This document shows, piece after piece, positions 7,863 through 16,288 of a DNA stretch of 64,000 nt. Both the position numbers and the translations under genes were made by a program. The DNA is taken from contig NZ_CP009251.1 of NCBI RefSeq assembly GCF_001941345.1, positions 124,001-188,000 of the forward strand. Reading direction: 5' to 3'. Every line of letters begins with the position of its first letter. Within the stretch, counting starts at the first letter, position 1. The DNA is from Corynebacterium stationis. Lineage in GTDB: Bacteria > Actinomycetota > Actinomycetes > Mycobacteriales > Mycobacteriaceae. The notes below the pieces were generated by a model. That model was not told the DNA's origin, did not search any database, and saw only the letters and a program-made list of their open reading frames with translations.

Positions 7863-10169
7863 ATGACCAACCAACCCACTTCATTTCCAAAGGCCACGAT
7901 TGAGGGCTACCCACGCGTTGGGCCACAGCGCGAGCTGAAGAAGGCACTTGAGGCATTCTGGGCAGGCAAGATTGACCAGGAAACCTTCGAATCCGCGGCA
8001 CATTCCCTGCGCGTGGACACCTACGCCCGCCTGAAGGACTTGGGCCTCAATGAGGACTACGCCATCCCAGCGGACGTTGCTTATTATGACCAGGTGCTGG
8101 AGACTTCTTTGACCGTGGGTGCAGTAGGCGGCGACGCGGCTGAGGTTTCTTTGGAAGAGGAATTTGCTTTGGCTCGCGGTAACTCCGAGCGTGCACCTTT
8201 GGAGATGACCAAGTGGTTTGATACCAACTACCACTACATCGTTCCAGAAATCGCTGATGGCCAGAAGTTCGTCGCGCGCCCGCAGCGCATCGTTAAGCTG
8301 GTGGAAGAAGCTCGCGCCCAAGGTCACGCTGTGCGTCCCTACCTGGTTGGTCCAGTGACCGTTCTTGCGCTGTCCAAGCAGGCAGAAGGCTCCAACGGCC
8401 AGCCACTCGAGCGCCTAGATGAGCTGGTGGAGTCCTACATTCAGGTTCTTGCAGCGCTTGCCGATGCCGGCGTCGCCTGGGTCCAGCTCGCCGAACCAGC
8501 TACCGTTGCTGACTTGGCCGTTGCTGATGACGCGCAGATCGCCGCGCACCTGGAAGCTGCCTACACCAAGATTTTGGCGGCCGAGAACCGCCCACAGGTA
8601 TACCTGACCACGCCTTATGGCTCCGCACGCGCCGGGCTGGATGCACTGACCAAGGTTGCGCCAGAAGCACTGCACGTGGACTTGTCCGTGGGCACCCAGG
8701 CACTGGATTCCGACTATGTTAACCGCGTGAAGAACACTGTCGATACTGCCAAGACCCAGCTGGTTGCTGGTCTGGTCGATGGCCGCAATGTGTGGGCAGG
8801 CAATCTGCGCGCACTGCGTGAGACCTTCGAGCAGTTCGACGGCGCATCCGTATCCACCTCAGTATCGCTGCAGCATGTTCCACACACCGTGGAAGCAGAG
8901 CCTAACTTGCCTGTTGATGTCGCCGCATGGTTCTCGTTCGCCAATGAAAAGATCGGCGAAGTTGTAGCTTTGGCTGCAGGTCCTTTGGGTGCGGCAGAAG
9001 CTTATGCTCGTGCCGACCGTGCAGTGCGTACCCGTGCGGAATCTACTCGTACCCACAACCAGCAGGTTGCTGACCGCACCGCGGCGCTGCCAAAGGGCCA
9101 GGTGCAGCGTGAGCCTGCATTTGCGGAGCGCCAAGAAGCACAAAAGGCGCTTGGTTTGCCGGCACTGCCAACCACCACCATTGGTTCTTTCCCACAGACC
9201 TCCGATATTCGTAAGGCCCGCGCTGACCACCGCGCCGGCAACTTGACCGATGAGCAGTACGTTGAGGAACTGCGCAAGGAAGTTGCCAGCGTCATTGAGC
9301 TGCAGGAGTGCCTCGGCCTGGACGTTCTGGTTCACGGCGAGCCAGAGCGCAACGACATGGTGCAGTACTTCGCGGAGCTTCTCGATGGCTTCGTGGTCAC
9401 CGAAAACGGCTGGGTCCAGTCTTATGGCTCCCGTTGCACCCGTCCACCAATCGTGGTTGGTGATGTCTCCCGTCCAAAGGCTATGACCGTGGAGTGGGCT
9501 AAGTACGCACAGTCACTGTCCCAGAAGCACGTCAAGGGCATGCTCACTGGTCCAGTCACCATCTTGGCGTGGTCCTTTGTGCGTGACGATGTCCACCAGT
9601 CTGTCTCCGCTGACCAAATCGGCGTGGCGTTGGCTGATGAGGTCAAGGACTTGGAAGAAGCCGGCATCGAAATCATTCAGATTGATGAGCCAGCACTGCG
9701 TGAGCTGCTGCCACTGCGTGAAGAAGACCGTCCAAGCTACCTGGACTGGGCCGTGCGCTCCTTCCGCCTGGTGTCTTTGGATGCTGCGCCAACCACACAG
9801 ATCCACACCCACCTGTGCTACTCCGAGTTCGGTCAGATCATCGACGCTGTTGCTGGTCTCGACGCCGATGTCACCTCGATTGAGGCTGCACGCTCCCGCA
9901 TGGAGCTGCTGCAGGATATCGATGAGAAGTTCCACTCCGAAATCGGTCCTGGCATCTACGACATCCACTCTCCACGTATTCCATCCGTGGCTGAGATGGC
10001 CGAGCTTATCCGTGCAGCACTCAAGCACGTTCCGCTCGAGCGCCTGTGGGTCAACCCAGACTGTGGACTTAAGACCCGCGGCTACGAAGAAACCGAGCAG
10101 TCCCTGCGCAACATGGTGCTAGCTCGCGACGAAGTCGCCGCAAACCTCAAGGTTTCGGTTAACGCTTAA
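7863..10169 (+). CDS. metE: Cobalamin-independent methionine synthase
   Basis: MetE transfers the methyl group of 5-methyl-THF-triglutamate to homocysteine without vitamin B12. The 768-residue length and double-barrel layout are standard: N-terminal barrel starting with the IEGYPRVGPQRELKKALE pattern, linker near 400-430, and a C-terminal barrel beginning TTTIGSFPQT. The zinc site residues are visible in HTHLCYSEF and NPDCGLKTR, with substrate-binding DIHSPRIPS between them. An AAGGAAAGC site precedes the ATG. Codon use is strongly biased, as for a highly expressed gene. It follows metF in one operon. Confidence 0.97.
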   Translation: MTNQPTSFPKATIEGYPRVGPQRELKKALEAFWAGKIDQETFESAAHSLRVDTYARLKDLGLNEDYAIPADVAYYDQVLETSLTVGAVGGDAAEVSLEEEFALARGNSERAPLEMTKWFDTNYHYIVPEIADGQKFVARPQRIVKLVEEARAQGHAVRPYLVGPVTVLALSKQAEGSNGQPLERLDELVESYIQVLAALADAGVAWVQLAEPATVADLAVADDAQIAAHLEAAYTKILAAENRPQVYLTTPYGSARAGLDALTKVAPEALHVDLSVGTQALDSDYVNRVKNTVDTAKTQLVAGLVDGRNVWAGNLRALRETFEQFDGASVSTSVSLQHVPHTVEAEPNLPVDVAAWFSFANEKIGEVVALAAGPLGAAEAYARADRAVRTRAESTRTHNQQVADRTAALPKGQVQREPAFAERQEAQKALGLPALPTTTIGSFPQTSDIRKARADHRAGNLTDEQYVEELRKEVASVIELQECLGLDVLVHGEPERNDMVQYFAELLDGFVVTENGWVQSYGSRCTRPPIVVGDVSRPKAMTVEWAKYAQSLSQKHVKGMLTGPVTILAWSFVRDDVHQSVSADQIGVALADEVKDLEEAGIEIIQIDEPALRELLPLREEDRPSYLDWAVRSFRLVSLDAAPTTQIHTHLCYSEFGQIIDAVAGLDADVTSIEAARSRMELLQDIDEKFHSEIGPGIYDIHSPRIPSVAEMAELIRAALKHVPLERLWVNPDCGLKTRGYEETEQSLRNMVLARDEVAANLKVSVNA

Positions 10170-10191
10170 GCGGAAGGCGAAAGCCTGAGAA

Positions 10192-10881
10192 TTAAGCCCT
10201 AAACACCAGCTGGCTGAGTGAGGAAATTACCTCCCGGTCAGCTGGTTGTGGTTCTGGCTGGTGCGAAAGCCCCTGGTAGAAGTACACGCCGGTCAAGCCT
10301 GCTTGGCGGGCACCTTCGACATCGTTAAGCCAATTGTCCCCAATTAATGCGGTGCGCTCCGGACTGGTGCCAATCTTTTCGCAGCCTAGCGAATACGCAC
10401 GTGGTCGTGGTTTTGGTGCATCGTAATCTACTAGTGGAATTAGTTCCACACCCTCAATAACTAAGTCGCCGGCGCGGACTTTACCCTCCTGCATCTCGCG
10501 GCCACCGTTGGTCAAAATACCCACCTTCTTGCCTGCCTTCAAGGCGCTGTGGATAGTCGGAATGGCGTCCTTGAATGCAGCCCAATGTGCTTGGTATCCG
10601 CGGATGAACCCGGCGTAGAGCTCGGTCGCTTCCTCATCGCTTAAATGCAGCTGGCCAGTAAATTCCTTTGCGCGTTCGCGGCGCTGTTGCGGATGAGAGA
10701 GGTCTCCGCGCTCATAGCGTCTTCCCCATTTGTGCTCTAATTCGGACCAGCGTTTGTATTGCCCAGTTGGCAAACCCAGTTCTACACACCAAGCATCGAG
10801 GCCTTTATTCGATGCACCGGTGTGATCCATGAGCGTGTCATCCAAGTCGAATAAAATTCCGTCGTAAGCAGCTAGATTCAT
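10192..10881 (-). CDS. HAD-family phosphatase, YjjG/nucleotidase-like
   Basis: A 229-residue haloacid-dehalogenase phosphatase. Motif I is FDLDDTL (both Asp present), motif II ILTNGG, motif III the Lys in APKPRP, and motif IV IGDNWLNDVEGA, so it should be active. The helical cap between residues ~20 and 95 and the DDTLMDH start resemble YjjG-type house-cleaning nucleotidases; the true substrate is not certain. The ATG at 10881 is chosen because a TACACT -10 box ends 7 nt before it, suggesting a leaderless mRNA. It converges on metE with 22 nt between stops, and is divergent from ppiA. Confidence 0.85.
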   Translation of the reverse strand: MNLAAYDGILFDLDDTLMDHTGASNKGLDAWCVELGLPTGQYKRWSELEHKWGRRYERGDLSHPQQRRERAKEFTGQLHLSDEEATELYAGFIRGYQAHWAAFKDAIPTIHSALKAGKKVGILTNGGREMQEGKVRAGDLVIEGVELIPLVDYDAPKPRPRAYSLGCEKIGTSPERTALIGDNWLNDVEGARQAGLTGVYFYQGLSHQPEPQPADREVISSLSQLVFRA

Positions 10882-10991
10882 ACTTTTAGTGTACAAAAGT
10901 TAAAGCCTGAAAGTAGGGATACTGATCGCTGTGCGCGAGCAATCCCCGGTACACATGCCACGGCTTTAGAACTTTGTTTACAATGGCTGTC

Positions 10992-11519
10992 ATGACTCAG
11001 AAGACTGCAACTGCAACGCTGCACACCAACCTCGGTGACATCGTCATCGACCTGTTCGGTAACCACGCACCAGTAACTGTTGAAAACTTTATCGGCCTCG
11101 CAACCGGTGAGAAGGAATACTCTGCTCAAAACGCTAAGGGCGAGCAGACCGGCCCGTTCTACGACGGCGCTATCTTCCACCGCATTATTGATAACTTCAT
11201 GATCCAGGGCGGCGACCCAACCGGCACCGGCCGTGGTGGCCCTGGCTACCAATTCCAGGATGAGTTCCACCCAGAGCTCACCTTCGACCGTCCATACCTG
11301 CTGGCTATGGCAAACGCTGGTCCTGGCACCAATGGTTCCCAGTTCTTCATCACCGTGGCGCCAACCCCACACCTCAACAACCACCACACCATCTTCGGTG
11401 AGGTCACCGACCCAGCTTCCCAGGAAGTTGTGGCTAAGTTGGCAAAGGTTCAGACCGACCGTATGGACCGCCCAGCTGAAGACGTTGTCATTGAGTCTGT
11501 GGAGATTGCACAGGCTTAA
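10992..11519 (+). CDS. ppiA: Peptidyl-prolyl cis-trans isomerase, cyclophilin type
   Basis: This 175-residue cytoplasmic cyclophilin speeds proline isomerisation during protein folding. The cyclophilin core is clear: PVTVENFIGLATG, FYDGAIFHRIIDNFMIQGGDPTGTG (catalytic Arg in FHRII), LAMANAGPGTNGSQFFIT and HTIFGEV. There is no signal peptide. The ATG at 10992 is chosen since TACAAT (10979-10984) lies exactly 7 nt before it, again indicating a leaderless mRNA; earlier in-frame starts would lie in the promoter. The next gene is a rhomboid protease, an arrangement usual in corynebacteria. Confidence 0.94.
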   Translation: MTQKTATATLHTNLGDIVIDLFGNHAPVTVENFIGLATGEKEYSAQNAKGEQTGPFYDGAIFHRIIDNFMIQGGDPTGTGRGGPGYQFQDEFHPELTFDRPYLLAMANAGPGTNGSQFFITVAPTPHLNNHHTIFGEVTDPASQEVVAKLAKVQTDRMDRPAEDVVIESVEIAQA

Positions 11520-11525
11520 TACCCT

Positions 11526-11544
11526 GATGAGCTAACTTCTCATC
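11526..11544 (+). terminator. Terminator after ppiA
   Basis: GATGAG and CTCATC form a 6-bp stem with a 7-nt loop, followed by GTTATTTT. A second small hairpin with a T-run (AAGCCC-ACGT-GGGTTTT, about 11590-11606) lies just before the rhomboid gene and may add to termination or attenuate read-through. Confidence 0.6.
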
Positions 11545-11634
11545 GTTATTTTCCCGCGTGAGCGCGCTCTATAGTTGAAACTGTAGAGGAAGCCCACGTG
11601 GGTTTTCTAGTTTTATCTCGAGGAACTCAAATTC

Positions 11635-12288
11635 ATGCAGACGTGGCTGAAATCCTTTTATCGCACTGCTCCCGCAACGCTGATCATCACTAGTGCGTGC
11701 ATTATCTTGTGGCTCGTCGCGGCTTTTCAGGCGCGCTCTCTGACGAACGTCTTCAGCAATTCTGAGCTCGTGCACGCCATGATGGTCTGGGGGCCTGCAT
11801 TCGAGATTGCAGACCACTGGTGGACTCCGCTGAGCTACGCGTTTATGCACCTGGATATTGGCCACCTGACGGTGAATATGTTCATGCTGATGCTCATCGG
11901 CCGTGAGGTTGAACGTCACTTCGGCACTGTGTTGTTTGTGGCGTTGTATCTTTCGGCTTCGATTAGTTCGGGACTGTTGATTCTGACCCTGGACTTCATG
12001 TCATCCACAGCCGGTGCCTCTGGCGCGCTGTTCGCCCTCATGGTGCTGCTGATATCCGTTTACCGCAGCCGCGGTGCCGACCTGCGCGCGCCCATCGTCT
12101 TAGTTGTGGTCAACGTGGCCTATACCTTCCTCACGACTGGAGTATCGCTCTGGGGGCATCTTGGTGGGCTTTTCGCCGGTATCATCTTGGCACTGTGCGT
12201 TAACCGCAAATCACCAGTTATCCACTGGGTCGGCATCATCGGCCTGCCCGTCGCTGCGTTCTTTTTATACACAGGGGTTGGAGCTTAA
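11635..12288 (+). CDS. Rhomboid-family intramembrane serine protease
   Basis: A 217-residue membrane protein with six or seven hydrophobic helices. The catalytic dyad of rhomboids is present: Ser129 in GASGA and His175 in WGHLGGL; the helix-2 region HLDIGHLTVNMFML carries the conserved His/Asn of the oxyanion site, and HWWTPLSYAFMH is the typical preceding stretch. It should cleave transmembrane substrates inside the membrane, but no substrate can be named. It lies 115 nt after ppiA and ends before a strong terminator. The start ATG has only a weak GAGGAAC site. Confidence 0.88.
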   Translation: MQTWLKSFYRTAPATLIITSACIILWLVAAFQARSLTNVFSNSELVHAMMVWGPAFEIADHWWTPLSYAFMHLDIGHLTVNMFMLMLIGREVERHFGTVLFVALYLSASISSGLLILTLDFMSSTAGASGALFALMVLLISVYRSRGADLRAPIVLVVVNVAYTFLTTGVSLWGHLGGLFAGIILALCVNRKSPVIHWVGIIGLPVAAFFLYTGVGA

Positions 12289-12304
12289 ACCCAACAATCA
12301 TTAA

Positions 12305-12333
12305 GGCGTCTTCCACACAACGTGGAGGGCGCC
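12305..12333 (+). terminator. Terminator of the rhomboid gene
   Basis: GGCGTCTTCCAC pairs with GTGGAGGGCGCC across a 5-nt loop (one or two G-T pairs), followed by TAATTT. Located 17 nt after the stop. Confidence 0.75.
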
Positions 12334-12427
12334 TAATTTGCTCGCATTGGCACAGGGTTGTGAATTGTGCCGCCCAGTGAGACGCGGGTTGTGTGCATTT
12401 GTGTAATTTATGCCCTGAGCAGGGCAG

Positions 12428-12689
12428 TGGGGATAACTACGGCATGTTATCCACGGGGACGTGTGTGCGAAAGTAATTCACAATAGTTATCCACATTGTG
12501 GATAACTACACGTGTGTAATTGTCGAAAGAAAACGCGAATCGAACATATAAAACGCCAGGTATTCCGATCTTTTGCATATTTTTCGAAACTTCAGAGCCC
12601 TGTTAAGACAGTGAGAAAAGTTATCCACAGGCTGTGTGTAAACCTGTGGAGAGTCGAATTCCACAGACTTGTCCCCAGCCTGTGGATAA
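12428..12689. other. Cluster of DnaA boxes in a non-coding stretch
   Basis: The gap 12334-12869 holds no convincing gene. It contains four perfect DnaA boxes (TTATCCACA): 12487-12495 (+), 12497-12505 (-), 12621-12629 (+) and 12681-12689 (-), plus one-mismatch boxes at 12428-12436 and 12447-12455; another one-mismatch box lies at 12218-12226 in the rhomboid gene. Two perfect boxes form a head-to-head palindrome (12486-12506). An AT-richer segment (about 12510-12600) lies between boxes. dnaA is not in the window, so this is more likely a DnaA-titration or modulation site than the main origin. Confidence 0.65.
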
Positions 12690-12869
12690 CTTTGTGCACG
12701 GGCGGTGTAAAACCGTGGATTACTCCGGGTTTTCACGCCGAAATGGCATGGTGTCCACAAAGGGGAAAATTTTTAACGCTTCTGAACAGCAGAAACCGTG
12801 ATTTTCTCAACCCTGTTTTTGTTTTCTACCTTGTGTACAACTCGGTTCTATGCTTATCATGTCATTAAA

Positions 12870-12906
12870 CGATATATCAGTTAGCGATATAGCGTTGAGC
12901 GATATA
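12870..12906 (+). promoter_or_regulatory. Triple CGATATA repeat, probable PadR operator
   Basis: CGATATA occurs at 12870-12876, 12885-12891 and 12900-12906, exactly 15 bp apart, directly before the ribosome binding site of the PadR gene. The regular spacing suggests a multi-site operator, most simply for autoregulation. The first copy is also part of the palindrome GATATATC. Confidence 0.55.
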
Positions 12907-12918
12907 AGGAGATGAATG

Positions 12919-13260
12919 ATGGCGAGAAAGCCCGGCTTGGATGAAGGAAACCTTCCAGAAGCGGCGTTCTTTATTTTGCTGGCTGTGAGGAACACCCGTC
13001 ACGGGTACTCAATCATGCAGCACTTGGAAGAACGCTCAGGCGGATTAGTCACCATCGGTCCCGCGTCGTTGTACACAACGTTGAAAAAGCTCGCCGATGC
13101 TGAACTGATTGAGGAAGTTGATTCCTCCAACAACCGCCGTAGCTACCGCATGACCGCTAAAGGAATGGAAGTTGCAACCAAAAATGTCGAGCGCCGCCGG
13201 CAACTAGTCGCAGCGGCGGAGAAACTGCTTAACGAAGAGATAGGAGAAGATAATGGCTAA
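12919..13260 (+). CDS. PadR-family transcriptional regulator
   Basis: A 113-residue winged-helix DNA-binding protein. The PadR N-terminal domain is clear: FILLAVRNTRHGYSIMQHLEER, then GPASLYTTLKKLADAELIEEV (recognition helix region) and the wing NNRRSYRMTAKG, followed by a dimerising C-terminal helix. AAGGAG at 12906-12911 gives ideal spacing to the ATG at 12919; the ATG at 12916 is the alternative. The stop overlaps the next gene by 8 nt. PadR genes next to DUF2812 membrane proteins usually repress their own operon, and the three CGATATA repeats upstream fit that. Confidence 0.88.
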   Translation: MARKPGLDEGNLPEAAFFILLAVRNTRHGYSIMQHLEERSGGLVTIGPASLYTTLKKLADAELIEEVDSSNNRRSYRMTAKGMEVATKNVERRRQLVAAAEKLLNEEIGEDNG

Positions 13261-13777
13261 GCGTTGGAGCGGGGGTCTCGCTTTTAGTCCGGAGCGCGAA
13301 CTGCAAGTATTTCGCGAGATGGCGCTGAAAGGTGAACATCTAACAGGTACAGCGATGGCTGGGCATGGCTGGGAGTTTACGCCAGGTGAGAAAGAAGATG
13401 TCATCTTTGACATGACTACCGAGCCGGACGCAGATGATGATTTTTTCGCTATGTGCAAGCAAGCTGGTTGGACCCACGTTCTGTCTGTGGCAGATACGCA
13501 CATCTTCAAAGCTGCCCCCAGCACCGTTGCATTGCACACCGATGAGCAATTGGAGGTGGAAATTCTGAAGAATCAGCGCAATAGGTTTGCCAAGGCCTCA
13601 GCGGTATCCGCAGTTCTATTCATTGCGGTCTTCTTACTTATTGCAAACGTTGAGTTTGATATGGTCCTTGAAATCGCAATCATCGTCGCATCACTATTGC
13701 CGGTAGTTTACACATGGATGCCTCTGCTCGGCTTTCAAACCAAGCTCATGAAGGCTCGCAAGCAACTAGATGAATAG
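13253..13777 (+). CDS. DUF2812 domain membrane protein
   Basis: A 174-residue protein. Residues ~1-105 carry the DUF2812 pattern (F.P..E...F.E.A..GEHL, GWEFTPGEKEDVIFDM, CKQAGWTHV..VADTHIFKA). Two hydrophobic helices follow (about 116-134 and 139-162) and a short basic tail. Its function is unknown; in many Gram-positives such proteins sit beside a PadR regulator and may respond to membrane stress or drugs. It overlaps the PadR gene by 8 nt, so the two are translationally coupled. Confidence 0.8.
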   Translation: MAKRWSGGLAFSPERELQVFREMALKGEHLTGTAMAGHGWEFTPGEKEDVIFDMTTEPDADDDFFAMCKQAGWTHVLSVADTHIFKAAPSTVALHTDEQLEVEILKNQRNRFAKASAVSAVLFIAVFLLIANVEFDMVLEIAIIVASLLPVVYTWMPLLGFQTKLMKARKQLDE

Positions 13778-13849
13778 CAAAGCAATTCCCATCCGAAGGT
13801 CATTCTAACGAGGATGTTCGGCATGGCTCTTATACGCAGGGATGAAAAA

Positions 13850-13890
13850 CGACAATGAGCACGGTAGGTAATCCACCATGCTCATCGTCG
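13850..13890 (-). terminator. Terminator downstream of crgA
   Basis: A long imperfect stem (CGAC-ATGAGCA-GGT-GG paired with its complement) around a short loop; read leftward it is followed by GTTTTT. It lies 31 nt beyond the crgA stop. Confidence 0.7.
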
Positions 13891-13920
13891 TTATGTTTAT
13901 AACGTTAACGCCAACTGCAG

Positions 13921-14196
13921 CTAACGCCAGCCCATGGTCATGAGTAGACCAATGATGGCAAGGCCGAAGCCGATGCCGTAATTCCAAGGGCCGAGGGCGT
14001 CCATAAACGCGATCTGTTCGCCGGCGAGGTAGTTGACAACAATCCAGGCCAGGCCAATGAGCATCAGACCCAGCATGACAACGATGTACCACTTTGGGGT
14101 GCCCTCAGCATTAACTTTTACCGGGGTGCGGTTTGCTGCGGAACCGGCGGTAGACGGTGCAGGGGTCGAAGATGGGTTGTACTTTGACTTTGGCAT
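13921..14196 (-). CDS. crgA: Cell division protein CrgA
   Basis: A 91-residue membrane protein matching CrgA: a short basic N-terminus beginning MPKSKYNP, then [25 protein letters not shown] (first helix) and [21 protein letters not shown] (second helix), ending at the C-terminus with the usual GWR. In actinobacteria CrgA binds FtsZ/FtsQ/FtsI and helps place the septal machinery. It lies just downstream of the pknB cluster on the same strand, its usual position, separated by 76 nt that may hold its own promoter. AAAGG precedes the ATG. Confidence 0.93.
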   Translation of the reverse strand: MPKSKYNPSSTPAPSTAGSAANRTPVKVNAEGTPKWYIVVMLGLMLIGLAWIVVNYLAGEQIAFMDALGPWNYGIGFGLAIIGLLMTMGWR

Positions 14197-14272
14197 GGGC
14201 CTTTATCAACCTTTTCGCGAATGATATTACGACTAGTATCTCTATTGTGGAATCAAACTCTACCAGAGCAAC

Positions 14273-16288
14273 TTAGGGGATAAGTTCCCGGAGATTAAAC
14301 TCCCACAGACGGACTGCGATATCGGCATCGCGGCGGACAGAGTCGCCTTCGCTTACCGATGCCCACGCGATCAAATCACTATCAACCGCCGAACCAGTAT
14401 TAACTGGGCGACCAATATTGAAAGTGCCGGACCAGCCAGCATCGCGCAACGCTTCCTCGGCCTCCTCAGGGGTCTGGCGGACCAAATCCGGAGCAACAAT
14501 GAGCTGGCCATTCGAAACGCGTACTGTCACGGTGCTATCGGCAGGAATCTCATTGCCTTCATCGGAGACTGAAAGGACTTGTCCATCTGTTTCGGTGGAG
14601 TCCACGTTTTCTACCTGAACATCGAGGCCCATGGCATCCAAGGTGGAGCGGACATCTTCAATGTCTTGACCCACCAGATTCGATGGCACACGGATCATGC
14701 GTGGACCAGTACCAACGGTCACCGTTACCCGGGAACCACGGGAGAGTTGCGAACCAGCAGGCGGATTCTGCTGGGTAACCCGTCCGGTGTTATCCGCGCT
14801 GGATTCTTCTTCTTCGACGCTGTCAGACATGCTCAGGCCGGCATCGGAAAGCGCACGCGAGGCGTCTTCCAAGCTTAAGCCGACGACAGATGGTACCTCA
14901 GTGATCTCGCGTCCCGATGACACCGTGAGAATAACCGTGGAATTGCGCTGCAACTGCGAGCCCGGTGCCGGATTAATGCGAATCGCATTGTCACGGGCAA
15001 TATCGGGATTAGCTTCCTCATTAACCGTGACCAGTAGATCAAGATCTTCTAATTCCGCAATGACTTCACTGCGCGGACGATCTTCCACATCCGGAACGGT
15101 GACCATGTTAGCTTGCGCCTGCTGGTCTTGTTCCTGCTCCGCTTGCTGTTGCTGCTGGGGAGTATTCCAATAATCAAAGGCAAAACCGATGAGCAATCCG
15201 GCTAGCGCGATCGCCAAAATAATGGCGATCCACTTTATCCATGGCCGTGATTTACGGGCACCGTCGCGCTCGTTGATATCAGCAGAGGCCACACCAGGCG
15301 CGGCAACGGGTACGCCAGCTGCTGCTGGCTGCGGATCCATCGTGGTGGTTGCAGGATGAACCGCTGCAACACGAGTGGAATCCTCCGGCTGGCTGTGCGC
15401 CGACGGTTCATCGTCAGCAATGTGCATTTGTGCCGCGCGGGTGACATTGCCAGAGCTCATGCGCTCTAAATCGGCACTAAATTCCTGCGCGGACTGATAG
15501 CGATCCATCGGATCTTTGGCCATCGACGTCAAGACCACGGCGTCCAAATTGACGCGTTCGGTCGGTGTTAAAGAATCTGGATCCAAAGATTCCGACGGCG
15601 CATTGGGCTCTTCCTGGACGTGTTGGTAAGCCACGGCGAAAGGAGTTTCGCCCTCGAAAGGCGCATGACCGGTGACGGCTTCGTATAAAACGCAGCCCAA
15701 AGCGTAGACATCGGAACGCGCATCGGCGGGTTTTCCCTGCGCTTGTTCTGGCGAGAGATACTGCGCCGTGCCAATAACCGCTGAGGTTTGCGTCATCGCC
15801 GAGGTGGAATCATCCAACGCGCGGGCAATGCCAAAGTCCATGACTTTGACCTGTCCCGTGTTGGTGATCATGATATTGGCAGGTTTTACATCGCGGTGAA
15901 TAATGCCCGCATCATGTGAGGCCTGCAGCGCATGCGCCACCGGAATGAGCACTTGTGCGGCTTCGCGCGGTGACAACGGTCCATCTTCGCGCACGAGATC
16001 GCGCAAGGTACGCCCGTGGACTAATTCCATGACGATATAAGGAATCGCCATCCCATCTTCATCGGCCTCACCGGTGTCATAGACCGCGACAATATTGGGA
16101 TGGTTCAAACGCCCAGAATTTTGAGCCTCTTTGCGGAAGCGTTCCCGGAAATTAACATCGCGGGCCATTTCTGGACGCAACATTTTGATGGCTACGTCAC
16201 GGCCGAGCAAGGAGTCGGTAGCACGGTAGACCTCCGACATTCCGCCAGTGCCAATGACGTCGCCTAAACGGTAGCGATCATTAACCAT
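14273..16288 (-). CDS. pknB: Serine/threonine protein kinase PknB with four PASTA domains
   Basis: A 671-residue membrane receptor kinase. Kinase residues: glycine loop GTGGMSEV (13-20), Lys35 in AIK, HRDVKPAN (131-138), DFG (151-153), activation loop to APE-like SPEQAQG. One membrane helix follows near residues 345-370 (WIAIILAIALAGLLIGFAF), then four extracellular PASTA repeats starting near VTVPDV, TEVPSVVG, IRVPSNLVG and IVAPDLV, which bind peptidoglycan fragments. AAGGAGG with 5-nt spacing selects the ATG at 16288, overlapping pknA by 8 nt. It controls growth and division in concert with PknA and PstP. Confidence 0.97.
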   Translation of the reverse strand: MVNDRYRLGDVIGTGGMSEVYRATDSLLGRDVAIKMLRPEMARDVNFRERFRKEAQNSGRLNHPNIVAVYDTGEADEDGMAIPYIVMELVHGRTLRDLVREDGPLSPREAAQVLIPVAHALQASHDAGIIHRDVKPANIMITNTGQVKVMDFGIARALDDSTSAMTQTSAVIGTAQYLSPEQAQGKPADARSDVYALGCVLYEAVTGHAPFEGETPFAVAYQHVQEEPNAPSESLDPDSLTPTERVNLDAVVLTSMAKDPMDRYQSAQEFSADLERMSSGNVTRAAQMHIADDEPSAHSQPEDSTRVAAVHPATTTMDPQPAAAGVPVAAPGVASADINERDGARKSRPWIKWIAIILAIALAGLLIGFAFDYWNTPQQQQQAEQEQDQQAQANMVTVPDVEDRPRSEVIAELEDLDLLVTVNEEANPDIARDNAIRINPAPGSQLQRNSTVILTVSSGREITEVPSVVGLSLEDASRALSDAGLSMSDSVEEEESSADNTGRVTQQNPPAGSQLSRGSRVTVTVGTGPRMIRVPSNLVGQDIEDVRSTLDAMGLDVQVENVDSTETDGQVLSVSDEGNEIPADSTVTVRVSNGQLIVAPDLVRQTPEEAEEALRDAGWSGTFNIGRPVNTGSAVDSDLIAWASVSEGDSVRRDADIAVRLWEFNLRELIP

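Noticed and set aside
12512..12868. A 118-codon open frame across the DnaA-box region
   Set aside because: Its composition is not coding-like, it runs through several DnaA boxes, and it lacks a ribosome binding site and any recognisable pattern.
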